From: an uncultured Chloroflexota bacterium
Lineage (GTDB): Bacteria; Chloroflexota; Dehalococcoidia; SM23-28-2; RBG-16-64-32
Length of the DNA: 11,213 bases
NCBI GenBank assembly: GCA_913056415.1
Contig: CAJXNA010000045.1
Coordinates: 1-11,213 of the forward strand
Direction of reading: 5' to 3'
Made by a program: the position numbers and the translations under genes. The notes below the pieces were generated by a model, which did no database searches, was not told the origin of the DNA, and worked only from the letters and a program-made list of their open reading frames with translations. Positions 1-5,693 of the stretch are shown in pieces; positions within the stretch are counted from its first letter, which is position 1; each line of letters opens with the position of its first letter.

Positions 1-18
1 CGTGTGCTCTTCCGATCT
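1..18. other. Illumina adapter remnant (assembly artefact)
   Basis: CGTGTGCTCTTCCGATCT is identical to the 3' part of the TruSeq read-2 adapter/primer. Positions 4-18 are the exact reverse complement of the last 15 bases of the window, so the same adapter lies at both ends. This is not genomic DNA. The reading frame of the first gene runs through it and would gain artificial residues (VLFRS) if it were translated from the GTG at position 4. Confidence 0.97.
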
Positions 19-540
19 GACGTATTCGAGCCAGAGCTAAAGAAGCTGTGCGCAAGTGCTGGTGTCGCGGTTGTCTTCACCCCTGAGTTGCCGAAGTCTG
101 GTGCACATGGAGCGGCTAGGTGGTTGACAGACGACACGGCGCTGATCCAGCTGAGCCTTCGGTACAAAACGAATGACCACCTCTGGTTCAGCTTCTTCCA
201 TGAAGCGTGTCACGTACTTCTTCATCTGATACGTGACATACACATCGACACAATGGAGGGAGACGATCGAATATTTGACATACGCATCGACGGCATAGAA
301 GGTGACGATTCCGCTGAAGCAGAGGCCGATCGCTTCGCTGAAGACACTCTGATCCCGCCAGACGCGTGGGCACAATTCGTCGAGGCAGGATCCTGGGACT
401 CTGCCACCGTACAACGGTTCGCGAGCGAAATCGACGTTGCGCCTGGAATTGTTGTTGGCAGGCTACAGCATGATGGAATTGTTGGATGGTCAAGCACTCT
501 GAATAGGCTTAAGGTCAGGTTCAACTGGATCGAGGAATGA
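19..540 (+). CDS. HigA-like protein, ImmA/IrrE metallopeptidase domain (5'-truncated)
   Basis: C-terminal part of a protein with an ImmA/IrrE (COG2856) domain, probably the HigA-like antitoxin/regulator type that carries an XRE helix-turn-helix in front of the peptidase-like domain. Visible evidence: the zinc motif HEACH (199-213) inside FFHEACHVLLH, then EAEADRFAEDTLIPP (from about 316), whose glutamate is the usual third metal ligand, and a terminal LNRLKVRFNW typical of this family. Members cleave repressors or act as antitoxins; which applies here cannot be told. The frame is open to the left edge, but positions 1-18 are adapter, so the true start and any HTH domain or partner toxin gene lie outside the window. 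An imperfect 14-residue-period duplication sits between the HExxH motif and the third ligand. Base composition is lower in GC than the rest (28 of 60 bases G or C at 241-300, against 45 of 60 at 1321-1380), which may indicate transfer. Confidence 0.85.
   Translation, partial: DVFEPELKKLCASAGVAVVFTPELPKSGAHGAARWLTDDTALIQLSLRYKTNDHLWFSFFHEACHVLLHLIRDIHIDTMEGDDRIFDIRIDGIEGDDSAEAEADRFAEDTLIPPDAWAQFVEAGSWDSATVQRFASEIDVAPGIVVGRLQHDGIVGWSSTLNRLKVRFNWIEE
235..309 (+). repeat. Imperfect in-frame tandem repeat, period 42 bp
   Basis: Two 33-base copies (235-267 and 277-309) match at 26 of 33 positions with a 42-base period, so the reading frame is kept. They encode DIHIDTMEGDD and DIRIDGIEGDD. The repeat lies in the loop between HEACH and the third metal ligand of the ImmA/IrrE domain, a region that is normally shorter and acidic. 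It is probably an old internal duplication. Confidence 0.8.
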
Positions 541-552
541 GGATTAGCTGGA

Positions 553-631
553 GGCCCGGTGCTTGAAGTGGTCAAACAGGCGCCCTCAGCAAGGGACGCA
601 TCCCCGGGTTCGAATCCCGGCCGGGCCTCCA
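553..631 (+). tRNA. tRNA-like element, degenerate anticodon arm (possible pseudo-tRNA or att site)
   Basis: An acceptor stem GGCCCGG (553-559) pairs fully with CCGGGCC (621-627), followed by T628 and an encoded CCA (629-631). U8 is present (T560). The D arm CTTG/CAGG closes an 11-base loop containing GTGG. The T arm CCGGG-TTCGAAT-CCCGG (604-620) is perfect. The body is 76 bases, the length of a class I tRNA. The anticodon arm does not fit: in the standard register only two of five pairs form and position 33 is not T. An alternative hairpin, GCG-CCCT, loop CAGCA, AGGG-A-CGC (580-599), forms instead and gives no readable anticodon. It may be a decayed tRNA or a tRNA-derived attachment remnant beside the low-GC ImmA/IrrE gene. 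No identity is assigned. From 632 to 727 I see no gene. Confidence 0.45.
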
Positions 632-727
632 ATCCTATTGTACGTTAAGCCTACCATTTGGCCGTCTGCTGTCAACACTCTACTCGACAGATAAGCTACG
701 GTTTAACCAATTTCTAACTCGTCTGTA

Positions 728-1273
728 TCACGCCTCCCCGTGCAGCTCCCGCTGTTTCTCCCGCTGGAGCCCCACCTGCTCCGCGGAGCGGCCGTATATG
801 TCCGGCACCGGCCAGCCCTGTAGCCCCGCGTACGTGTCTATCTGCGACCGGTGGTGTATCTCGTGTTCCAGCATCATCATCAGCAGGCGCCAGCCGCTCA
901 GCGAACCGTCCGTGTCCAGCATCTGCACCTTGCGCGTGAGCCACTCCGGCGGCGTCCCCTCCAGGCGTAGATGAAACTCCGCCGCCGACGCCTCCAGCGC
1001 TGGCAGCCAGCTCGATTGGCTCTCCGTTATCGGCACCTCCCAGTCCGCTATCCAGCCCTCGCCCCGGTACGCCCGCGCGAAGTACATGCGCGTCCCCGCC
1101 ATATGCCGCACGATCTCACCGATGCTCCAGGCGTTCTCGCCCCTGCGGGCGTCTGCCTCGCCGCTGGCCGGCGCCCAGCGCTCCGCCTCCGGCGGCAGCG
1201 CGCCGATGTCGCGCAGCGCCCGCCGGTGCACCCCGTCGAAGTAGCGAAGGAACGCGTCGATATCCGTAATCAT
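728..1273 (-). CDS. DinB-like putative metalloenzyme
   Basis: A 181-residue protein of the DinB/YfiT-like four-helix-bundle superfamily. The proposed metal triad is His57 in the second helix (IVRHMAG) with His137 and His141 of HEIHH, followed by SQIDTYAGLQGWPVPDIYG, the usual family ending. Members include DNA-damage-inducible proteins of unknown activity and thiol-dependent S-transferases (bacillithiol or mycothiol type), so substrate and role are unassigned. The ATG at 1273 is preferred because GGGAG lies 8 bases before it. An in-frame ATG at 1288 has no clear ribosome-binding site and would add five residues. It is the last gene of the leftward cluster and starts 30 bases after the dehydrogenase stop codon. 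The next 96 bases hold no recognisable intrinsic terminator. Confidence 0.85.
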   Translation of the reverse strand: MITDIDAFLRYFDGVHRRALRDIGALPPEAERWAPASGEADARRGENAWSIGEIVRHMAGTRMYFARAYRGEGWIADWEVPITESQSSWLPALEASAAEFHLRLEGTPPEWLTRKVQMLDTDGSLSGWRLLMMMLEHEIHHRSQIDTYAGLQGWPVPDIYGRSAEQVGLQREKQRELHGEA

Positions 1274-1281
1274 CGTGGCAT

Positions 1282-1286
1282 CTCCC
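1282..1286 (-). promoter_or_regulatory. Ribosome-binding site deciding the DinB-like start
   Basis: GGGAG on the minus strand, 8 bases before the ATG at 1273. It overlaps codons that would belong to the longer reading from 1288, which has no comparable site, so the shorter start is favoured. Confidence 0.5.
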
Positions 1287-1303
1287 ATCCAGCCGAAGCG
1301 CCC

Positions 1304-2191
1304 CTATTGTACCTCTAAGTCCGCCAGCCTCTCCAGCGCCTTCACCAGCGCCTGCGTCCCCTCCTCCCCCAGACCGTCCGTCTCCAGCGCTGCGAACATC
1401 TGCTGCACCAGCCCCGTTCCCGGCAGCGGCGACGACACCTTCTCCGCCGCCTCCAGCGCCAGCCGCAGGTCTTTCCCCTGATGCGCCACCTTGAACCCCG
1501 GACGAAAGTCTCGCTCCACGATGCGCGGCGCCAGGTTCTCCATCTGCCAGGACGTCCCCGCACCGGCGCTCACCGCCTCGATCATCACCCTCGGGTCGAT
1601 GCCGGAGCGGGCCGCGAACACCAGCGCCTCGCACATACCCAGGTTCGTCAGCGCCACCGCAATCTGGTTGCACAGCTTCACCGTCTGGCCGGCGCCGCTG
1701 GGCCCGCAGTACACCAGCTTGCGGCCCATCGCCTCCAGCACCGGCCGGCAGCGCTCCAGCGTCTCCTCTCGCCCGCCCACCATGATTGACAGCGTGCCGT
1801 CTGTCGCCCCCTGCTGGCCCCCGCTCACAGGCGCGTCCAGCATCTCGACCCCCGCCTCGCCCAGCCGCTCCGCTATGCGACGCGTCACCGCCGGCGACAT
1901 AGTCGTCATGTCCAGGTGCACCAGGCCGCGGTGCGCGCCCTCGATTATGCCTCCCGGGCCGAGGGCGACCTCCTCCACGTCCGGCGAGTCGCCTACGATA
2001 CTGATCACGACGTCTGACCGCCGGGCGACGTCGGCGGGGCCGCTCCCCTCGGCGGCGCCCTCCTTCACCAGTTCGTCTATTCCCGGCTGGCTGCGGTTCC
2101 AGACCGTGAGGGTGAAACCGGCCTTCATCAGATTGCGGGCCATGGGTCGGCCCATGATCCCCAGACCGATGAAGCCGATGCGCTCAGTCAT
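1304..2191 (-). CDS. 3-hydroxyisobutyrate dehydrogenase-family oxidoreductase
   Basis: A 295-residue beta-hydroxyacid dehydrogenase (HIBADH / tartronate-semialdehyde reductase family), the usual length. It oxidises a 3-hydroxyacid to the semialdehyde, or the reverse, with NAD(P). Visible motifs: an N-terminal Rossmann fold GFIGLGIMGRPMA (residues 6-18), the substrate-binding signature DAPVSGG (119-125), catalytic Lys172 in GQTVKLCNQ, and a C-terminal GKDLRLAL (239-246). Substrate cannot be read from sequence: 3-hydroxyisobutyrate (valine breakdown), tartronate semialdehyde, or another semialdehyde such as a product of amine oxidation. It starts 31 bases after the amine oxidase stop codon on the same strand and was probably co-transcribed. 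The ribosome-binding site before the ATG is weak, which may indicate coupling to upstream translation. Confidence 0.9.
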   Translation of the reverse strand: MTERIGFIGLGIMGRPMARNLMKAGFTLTVWNRSQPGIDELVKEGAAEGSGPADVARRSDVVISIVGDSPDVEEVALGPGGIIEGAHRGLVHLDMTTMSPAVTRRIAERLGEAGVEMLDAPVSGGQQGATDGTLSIMVGGREETLERCRPVLEAMGRKLVYCGPSGAGQTVKLCNQIAVALTNLGMCEALVFAARSGIDPRVMIEAVSAGAGTSWQMENLAPRIVERDFRPGFKVAHQGKDLRLALEAAEKVSSPLPGTGLVQQMFAALETDGLGEEGTQALVKALERLADLEVQ

Positions 2192-2222
2192 GGGAGCATG
2201 CGTTCAGGGTGCGTTGCCCGCC

Positions 2223-3590
2223 TCAGTTGAGCAGCGCCAGCACCTCTGCCGCCGCGCGCTCGCCGGACTGCACGGCGCCGTCCATATATCCGACCGAGGC
2301 GGTCGCGGTCTCGGTTCCGGCCCAGTGGATGCGCCCTACCGGCTCCCGCAGGGCGGCGCCGCAGGACACAAGTGTCCCGGCGGGGAACACCGCCCCGTAG
2401 CAGCCGCGGCTGTACTCCTCCGCCGACCAGTCGCGCTCAATGTACTTCCTCGGCTTGGCCGCCCGCGGGCCGAAGTAGCGCTCGAAGCAGCCCAGCACGG
2501 CCTGGCGTCGCTCCGCCTCCGTCGCGCTCGAGAACCGGCGCGCGTCGCCCCCTTCGATGAACCCCACGAGGACGCCGGGGCCCCCGCTGCGCGGCGAGTT
2601 ATCGAACGTGAACTTGACCGGCCCCGTATCGCTCACGGCACGGCCGGACAACCCCTCCAGGCGCCAGAACGGCTCGTCGTAGATGGCGTTCGCCTTGATG
2701 ACGCTGCCCATCGGTGTCCGCTGCGTTAGCTGATCGCGTAGCGTTGGCATCGCCGGTCGGTACTCGATCCGCCCCGCGAGCGTGGGCGGAATCGCCACGA
2801 CGACCCGCTGGCCCCGGACGCTCAAGCCGTCCCCGTCCACCTGCACCCCGCTCGCGTCCTGGCTGATCCGCCGCACCGGGGCGGAGAGCCGCACGCGCTC
2901 GCCCAACTCCTCGGTGACCTTGATGGCGACGAGCTGGGCGCCCCCGTCGAAGCGGTCCTGCTGCGCGCCGCCCTCCGTCCCCGTGAGGTACATGAGCCCG
3001 CCGCCGGCGCGCGCGTAGAACAGCATGTACAGCAGCGAAACGTCGTGTGGCTCTACAGCGTACACCGCCTCGATAACAGTGCGCATGAACGCCTTCGCGC
3101 CATCACTAGTCAGATTGGCATCCATCCAGCCCTGAAACGTCTGAGCGTCCCACTCTTGGGCGTGTGGCGCCGTCCAGGGCGCCTCCGTTGGGATCTCAGC
3201 GGCCATCTCATCGAGGCGCTGGATGGTGCCGACAAACTCCGTCAGCAGAGCCGGGTCGGTGTCCGGCACAGGGCCGCTATAGCTGGCCAGCGCTCCGTCG
3301 CGGTATTGCATGTGCTGCGCCTCCGCGCCGTAGGTGGGGAAGCTCTCCACCCCCACCGCCCCCGCGAGGGCGAGGATGCGGTCCTGGCCAGGCCCCGTCC
3401 ACTGGCCGCCGACGTCGACCACTTGGCCATTGCCGATCGGCTGGACGAGGACGCGGCCGCCGACGCGGTCGCGGGCTTCGAGTACGATTACGGAGCGTCC
3501 CTTGGCGACGAGCTCTCGCGCTGTGGTCAGGCCGGCGAAGCCGGCGCCTACCACCACTACGTCCGCTGCGTTAGCCTGTGCTGTCGCCAT
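2223..3590 (-). CDS. Flavin monoamine oxidase (MAO-type)
   Basis: A 455-residue FAD amine oxidase that converts primary or other amines to aldehydes with H2O2 and ammonia. Features: dinucleotide-binding VVGAGFAG (13-20) followed by LEARDRVGGR; GGQWTG (61-66); Lys299 in VIKANAIYDEPFWR, equivalent to the flavin N5 lysine of human MAO; Cys397 in SRGCYGAVFPAG, equivalent to the cysteine that binds FAD covalently in MAO-A/B; Tyr398 and Tyr435, with the same cysteine-to-tyrosine spacing as the MAO aromatic cage; and the C-terminal FAD motif WAGTETATASVGYMDGAVQSGERAA. No signal peptide or C-terminal membrane helix is apparent, so it is probably cytosolic. AAGGAGGG lies 8 bases before the ATG. It lies 67 bases downstream of the hydratase gene and upstream of a semialdehyde-type dehydrogenase, suggesting an amine-degradation route. 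The natural amine is unknown. Confidence 0.92.
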   Translation of the reverse strand: MATAQANAADVVVVGAGFAGLTTARELVAKGRSVIVLEARDRVGGRVLVQPIGNGQVVDVGGQWTGPGQDRILALAGAVGVESFPTYGAEAQHMQYRDGALASYSGPVPDTDPALLTEFVGTIQRLDEMAAEIPTEAPWTAPHAQEWDAQTFQGWMDANLTSDGAKAFMRTVIEAVYAVEPHDVSLLYMLFYARAGGGLMYLTGTEGGAQQDRFDGGAQLVAIKVTEELGERVRLSAPVRRISQDASGVQVDGDGLSVRGQRVVVAIPPTLAGRIEYRPAMPTLRDQLTQRTPMGSVIKANAIYDEPFWRLEGLSGRAVSDTGPVKFTFDNSPRSGGPGVLVGFIEGGDARRFSSATEAERRQAVLGCFERYFGPRAAKPRKYIERDWSAEEYSRGCYGAVFPAGTLVSCGAALREPVGRIHWAGTETATASVGYMDGAVQSGERAAAEVLALLN

Positions 3591-3657
3591 CGCCTGGGCC
3601 CTCCTTCTCGCGTCATCGAGCGCCTGTCCGCTGGCATCGGGGGAGCGCCCTGGCCGC

Positions 3658-4488
3658 CTACTTCACTGTGGCGGCTGCGTTGCTGATGACCACATCGCCC
3701 CGCTGCGTCTTCGCCTGCAAGACGATGCGGCCGCCGCCTTCGTCCCACATCTCCGTGATGATGCTGTCGCCGGGGAAGACCACGCCGGAGAAGCGGACCT
3801 CCAGACCCATCATCCGGGCCGGATCGTTGTCGCAGTAGCTACCCAAGACGGCGCGGCCGGCGTGGCCAAGTGTGCAAAGCCCGTGCAGGATCGGCGTGTC
3901 GTAGCCCGCCATCTTGGCGAACGCTGGGTCCACGTGCAGCGGATTACGGTCGCCGGAGAGGCGGTAGATCATCGCCTGGGTGGGCAGCGTCTGCATCTCC
4001 GCCGTCTTGTCGGGCGCTCTGTCCGGGGGCTTGTTCCCGGCCTCGGGGCCGCGCTCGCCCCCGAACCCGCCGGCGCCCCGCACGAACACGCTTGCCGTAT
4101 TAACGAACAGCGCGTCGCCCTGCTCGTCCTTCGTCTCCGACTCAATCACCACCAGGGCGCCCTTACCCTTATCGTAGACGCCTGTTACCTTGCCGCTGGT
4201 GGTCAGCTTCCCTTTGACCGGGATCGGCTTGTTGAGCTTGATGCTCTGCTCGCCGTGAAGGATCATCACCGGGTTGATCTCTACGGCTTGGGTGAGCCCC
4301 ATCAGGCCGGGGAACGCCGGGATCACGGCGAACGTGGGCAGCACTTTCAGGTTGCGCTCGAACACGAAGTCCAGCTCCGTGGCGCCCACGCCGATGGCGT
4401 AAAGCATCACGTCCCGGTCGTCGTACTCGAAAGTCGTCGGCGGCAGCTCGATGCCTGCCGCCTGGGCGATGCCAACACGGGTGGTCAT
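3658..4488 (-). CDS. MaoC-family 2-enoyl-CoA hydratase 2 (MFE-2 hydratase-like)
   Basis: A 276-residue double-hotdog hydratase resembling the hydratase-2 unit of peroxisomal multifunctional enzyme type 2. It would hydrate trans-2-enoyl-CoA to (3R)-hydroxyacyl-CoA. The hydratase-2 motif YRLSGDRNPLHVDPAFA (175-191) provides Asp180 and His185 with the five-residue spacing of the catalytic pair in eukaryotic hydratase 2, followed by YDTPILHGL. The N-terminal half is the degenerate hotdog (substrate-tunnel side), and a flexible Gly/Pro/charged linker (about 138-162) separates the halves. Its ATG overlaps the stop codon of the upstream dehydrogenase as ATGA, so the two are translationally coupled and probably form one functional unit. 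An AGGAG lies 10 bases before the start. The physiological acyl-CoA (fatty acid, steroid or other) is unknown. Confidence 0.92.
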   Translation of the reverse strand: MTTRVGIAQAAGIELPPTTFEYDDRDVMLYAIGVGATELDFVFERNLKVLPTFAVIPAFPGLMGLTQAVEINPVMILHGEQSIKLNKPIPVKGKLTTSGKVTGVYDKGKGALVVIESETKDEQGDALFVNTASVFVRGAGGFGGERGPEAGNKPPDRAPDKTAEMQTLPTQAMIYRLSGDRNPLHVDPAFAKMAGYDTPILHGLCTLGHAGRAVLGSYCDNDPARMMGLEVRFSGVVFPGDSIITEMWDEGGGRIVLQAKTQRGDVVISNAAATVK

Positions 4489-5411
4489 TGCGCCGGCGCT
4501 CCTCTCTGCAGGTTGGAGAAGATGCGCGACAGCCCCTCCGCGTTAGCGTTGGCGAACTCCTCGGCGCCGCTCATCTCCTTGATCTTCCCCCAGTTGTCGC
4601 GTATCTGCTCGAGGCTGATCTCGCCGCTGGGGTCGAGGGCGACGCCCTTCCCTTCCACGATCGCTGCCCGCGAGAAGTAGCCGCCGCCCGCCACCCACAC
4701 GCTGCCCGTCTCCGTGCACTCCTCCGAGCACAGGTACGCCGCTATCGGCGACACCAGCCCCGGCTTCAGCGCCTCCACCACCGGCGTTGGCAGGACGTCC
4801 TCGGTCAGGCGCGAGCCGGCCAGAGGCGCGATCGTGTTGGCGAGGATGTTGTACTTCTGACCCTCGATCTTGAGGGTGTTCATCAGACCCACCAGCGCCA
4901 TCTTCGCCGAACCGTAGTTGGTCTGGCCGAAGTTGCCGTACAGCCCCGCGGCCGAGGTTGTGAACACGATCCGTCCGTACTGGTTCTGACGCATCACCCT
5001 GAAAGCGGGCTGGGTGACGCAGAACGCGCCCTTCAGGTGCACCGCCAGCACCTTCTCCCAGTCCTCCTCCGTCAGGTTGTGAAAGGCGCGGTCGCGGAGG
5101 ATGCCCGCGTTGTTGATGAGAATGTCTACCTTGCCGTAGGCGTCCAGCGCCGTCTTGACTATCGCCTCGCCGCCCTCCGCCGTGTCCACTCCGTCGTAGT
5201 TCGGCGTCGCCTCGCCGCCCGTGGCGCGGATCTCCTCAGCCACCTTGTCGGCCATGGCGCTGCCCCCGCCCGTGCCGTCGCGGGCGCCTCCCAGGTCGTT
5301 CACCACCACTTTGGCGCCCCGCGAGGCGAGGAGCAGGGCGTGGGCGCGGCCCAGGCCGCCGCCGGCGCCGGTGACGATCGCCACACGGCCATCAAATCGA
5401 ACTTCACTCAT
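4485..5411 (-). CDS. SDR (3R)-hydroxyacyl-CoA dehydrogenase, MFE-2 type
   Basis: A 308-residue short-chain dehydrogenase closest in layout to the N-terminal dehydrogenase of peroxisomal MFE-2 (HSD17B4). It would oxidise (3R)-hydroxyacyl-CoA to 3-ketoacyl-CoA. Visible: TGAGGGLG (14-21) for cofactor binding, Asp39 after the second strand (suggesting NAD over NADP), NNAG (100-103), and catalytic Ser153, Tyr166 and Lys170 in NYGSAK. The long VNDLGGARDGTGGG loop and the C-terminal extension beyond a 250-residue SDR are typical of MFE-2. The start at 5411 is chosen because GGAGG lies 6 bases upstream and the SDR fold begins directly after it; an in-frame ATG at 5456 would add 15 residues with no domain content. 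It is the first gene of the leftward cluster, and its last codons overlap the hydratase by 4 bases. Confidence 0.93.
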   Translation of the reverse strand: MSEVRFDGRVAIVTGAGGGLGRAHALLLASRGAKVVVNDLGGARDGTGGGSAMADKVAEEIRATGGEATPNYDGVDTAEGGEAIVKTALDAYGKVDILINNAGILRDRAFHNLTEEDWEKVLAVHLKGAFCVTQPAFRVMRQNQYGRIVFTTSAAGLYGNFGQTNYGSAKMALVGLMNTLKIEGQKYNILANTIAPLAGSRLTEDVLPTPVVEALKPGLVSPIAAYLCSEECTETGSVWVAGGGYFSRAAIVEGKGVALDPSGEISLEQIRDNWGKIKEMSGAEEFANANAEGLSRIFSNLQRGAPAQ

Positions 5412-5417
5412 ATCTAA

Positions 5418-5422
5418 CCTCC
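5418..5422 (-). promoter_or_regulatory. Strong ribosome-binding site fixing the SDR start
   Basis: GGAGG with a 6-base spacer before the ATG at 5411. No comparable site precedes the upstream in-frame ATG at 5456, which itself falls around the predicted transcription start region, so the shorter protein is favoured. Confidence 0.75.
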
Positions 5423-5445
5423 ATATCTGTGGGCGAGTCCTCGCT

Positions 5446-5475
5446 ATTAATTTCACATTTCGCCGCCCCTGTCAA
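5446..5475 (-). promoter_or_regulatory. Putative sigma-70-type promoter for the leftward catabolic cluster
   Basis: On the minus strand TTGACA (5475-5470) matches the -35 consensus in full. An 18-base spacer leads to ATTAAT (5451-5446), which matches four of six -10 positions. Transcription would start near 5439, giving a leader of roughly 28 bases before the dehydrogenase start at 5411. The -10 lacks the conserved second-position A, so this is moderate evidence. Confidence 0.5.
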
Positions 5476-5601
5476 ACGATGGAGGACAGGGAGCACCACC
5501 CTCTGAAGCGTCCCCTTACCGTCGCCTCGCCCAGCGGCTCTATACGCTCTATTTCCTCGGTGCTATCATCTGAGCCGAGTGGAACGCTGTTTGTGAGAAT
5601 A

Positions 5602-5630
5602 TTGACAAAGTAATCCGCCGCCGCTATAAC
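5602..5630 (+). promoter_or_regulatory. Near-consensus sigma-70-type promoter for the ABC importer operon
   Basis: TTGACA (5602-5607), a 17-base spacer and TATAAC (5625-5630): 6/6 and 5/6 consensus matches at ideal spacing, upstream of the binding-protein gene at 5694. It predicts initiation near 5637 and a leader of about 57 bases. A short inverted repeat, CTCGG (5556-5560) with CCGAG (5575-5579), lies upstream and could be an operator, but is weak. Confidence 0.75.
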
Positions 5631-5658
5631 TGACGTATCACATTTGGACTAATATAAC
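5630..5658 (+). promoter_or_regulatory. Possible second, tandem promoter
   Basis: CTGACG (5630-5635), a 17-base spacer and TATAAC (5653-5658). The -10 is as good as that of the first promoter but the -35 matches only four of six. The unit TATAAC followed by TGACG occurs twice here (5625-5635 and 5653-5665, the second with two extra bases), 28 bases apart. This could be a duplicated promoter core or a binding-site repeat. Confidence 0.35.
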
Positions 5659-5693
5659 GTTGACGCGAGGGTTCAGCGGGGAGGCATCATCGC

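Noticed and set aside
222..632. Minus-strand 136-codon open frame beginning MEARPGFEPG
   Set aside because: It starts inside the tRNA-like T arm and continues antisense to the ImmA/IrrE gene. The RPGFEPG start is the usual false peptide read from the reverse strand of tRNA T arms.
648..675. Possible minus-strand promoter, TTGACA then TAGGCT at 16 bases
   Set aside because: The -35 is perfect but the -10 matches only three of six and no gene follows. It would read antisense into the tRNA-like element and the ImmA/IrrE gene. Kept only as a weak possibility.
1491..2729. Long 412-codon plus-strand open frame
   Set aside because: It is a shadow of the dehydrogenase and amine oxidase genes in GC-rich DNA. 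Its Ser/Pro/Arg-rich composition lacks any fold, while both minus-strand genes carry clear catalytic motifs.
3334..4680. Long 448-codon plus-strand open frame
   Set aside because: It lies antisense to the amine oxidase, hydratase and SDR genes, has low-complexity Ala/Arg/His composition and shows no motif. It is explained by GC-rich codon use on the other strand.
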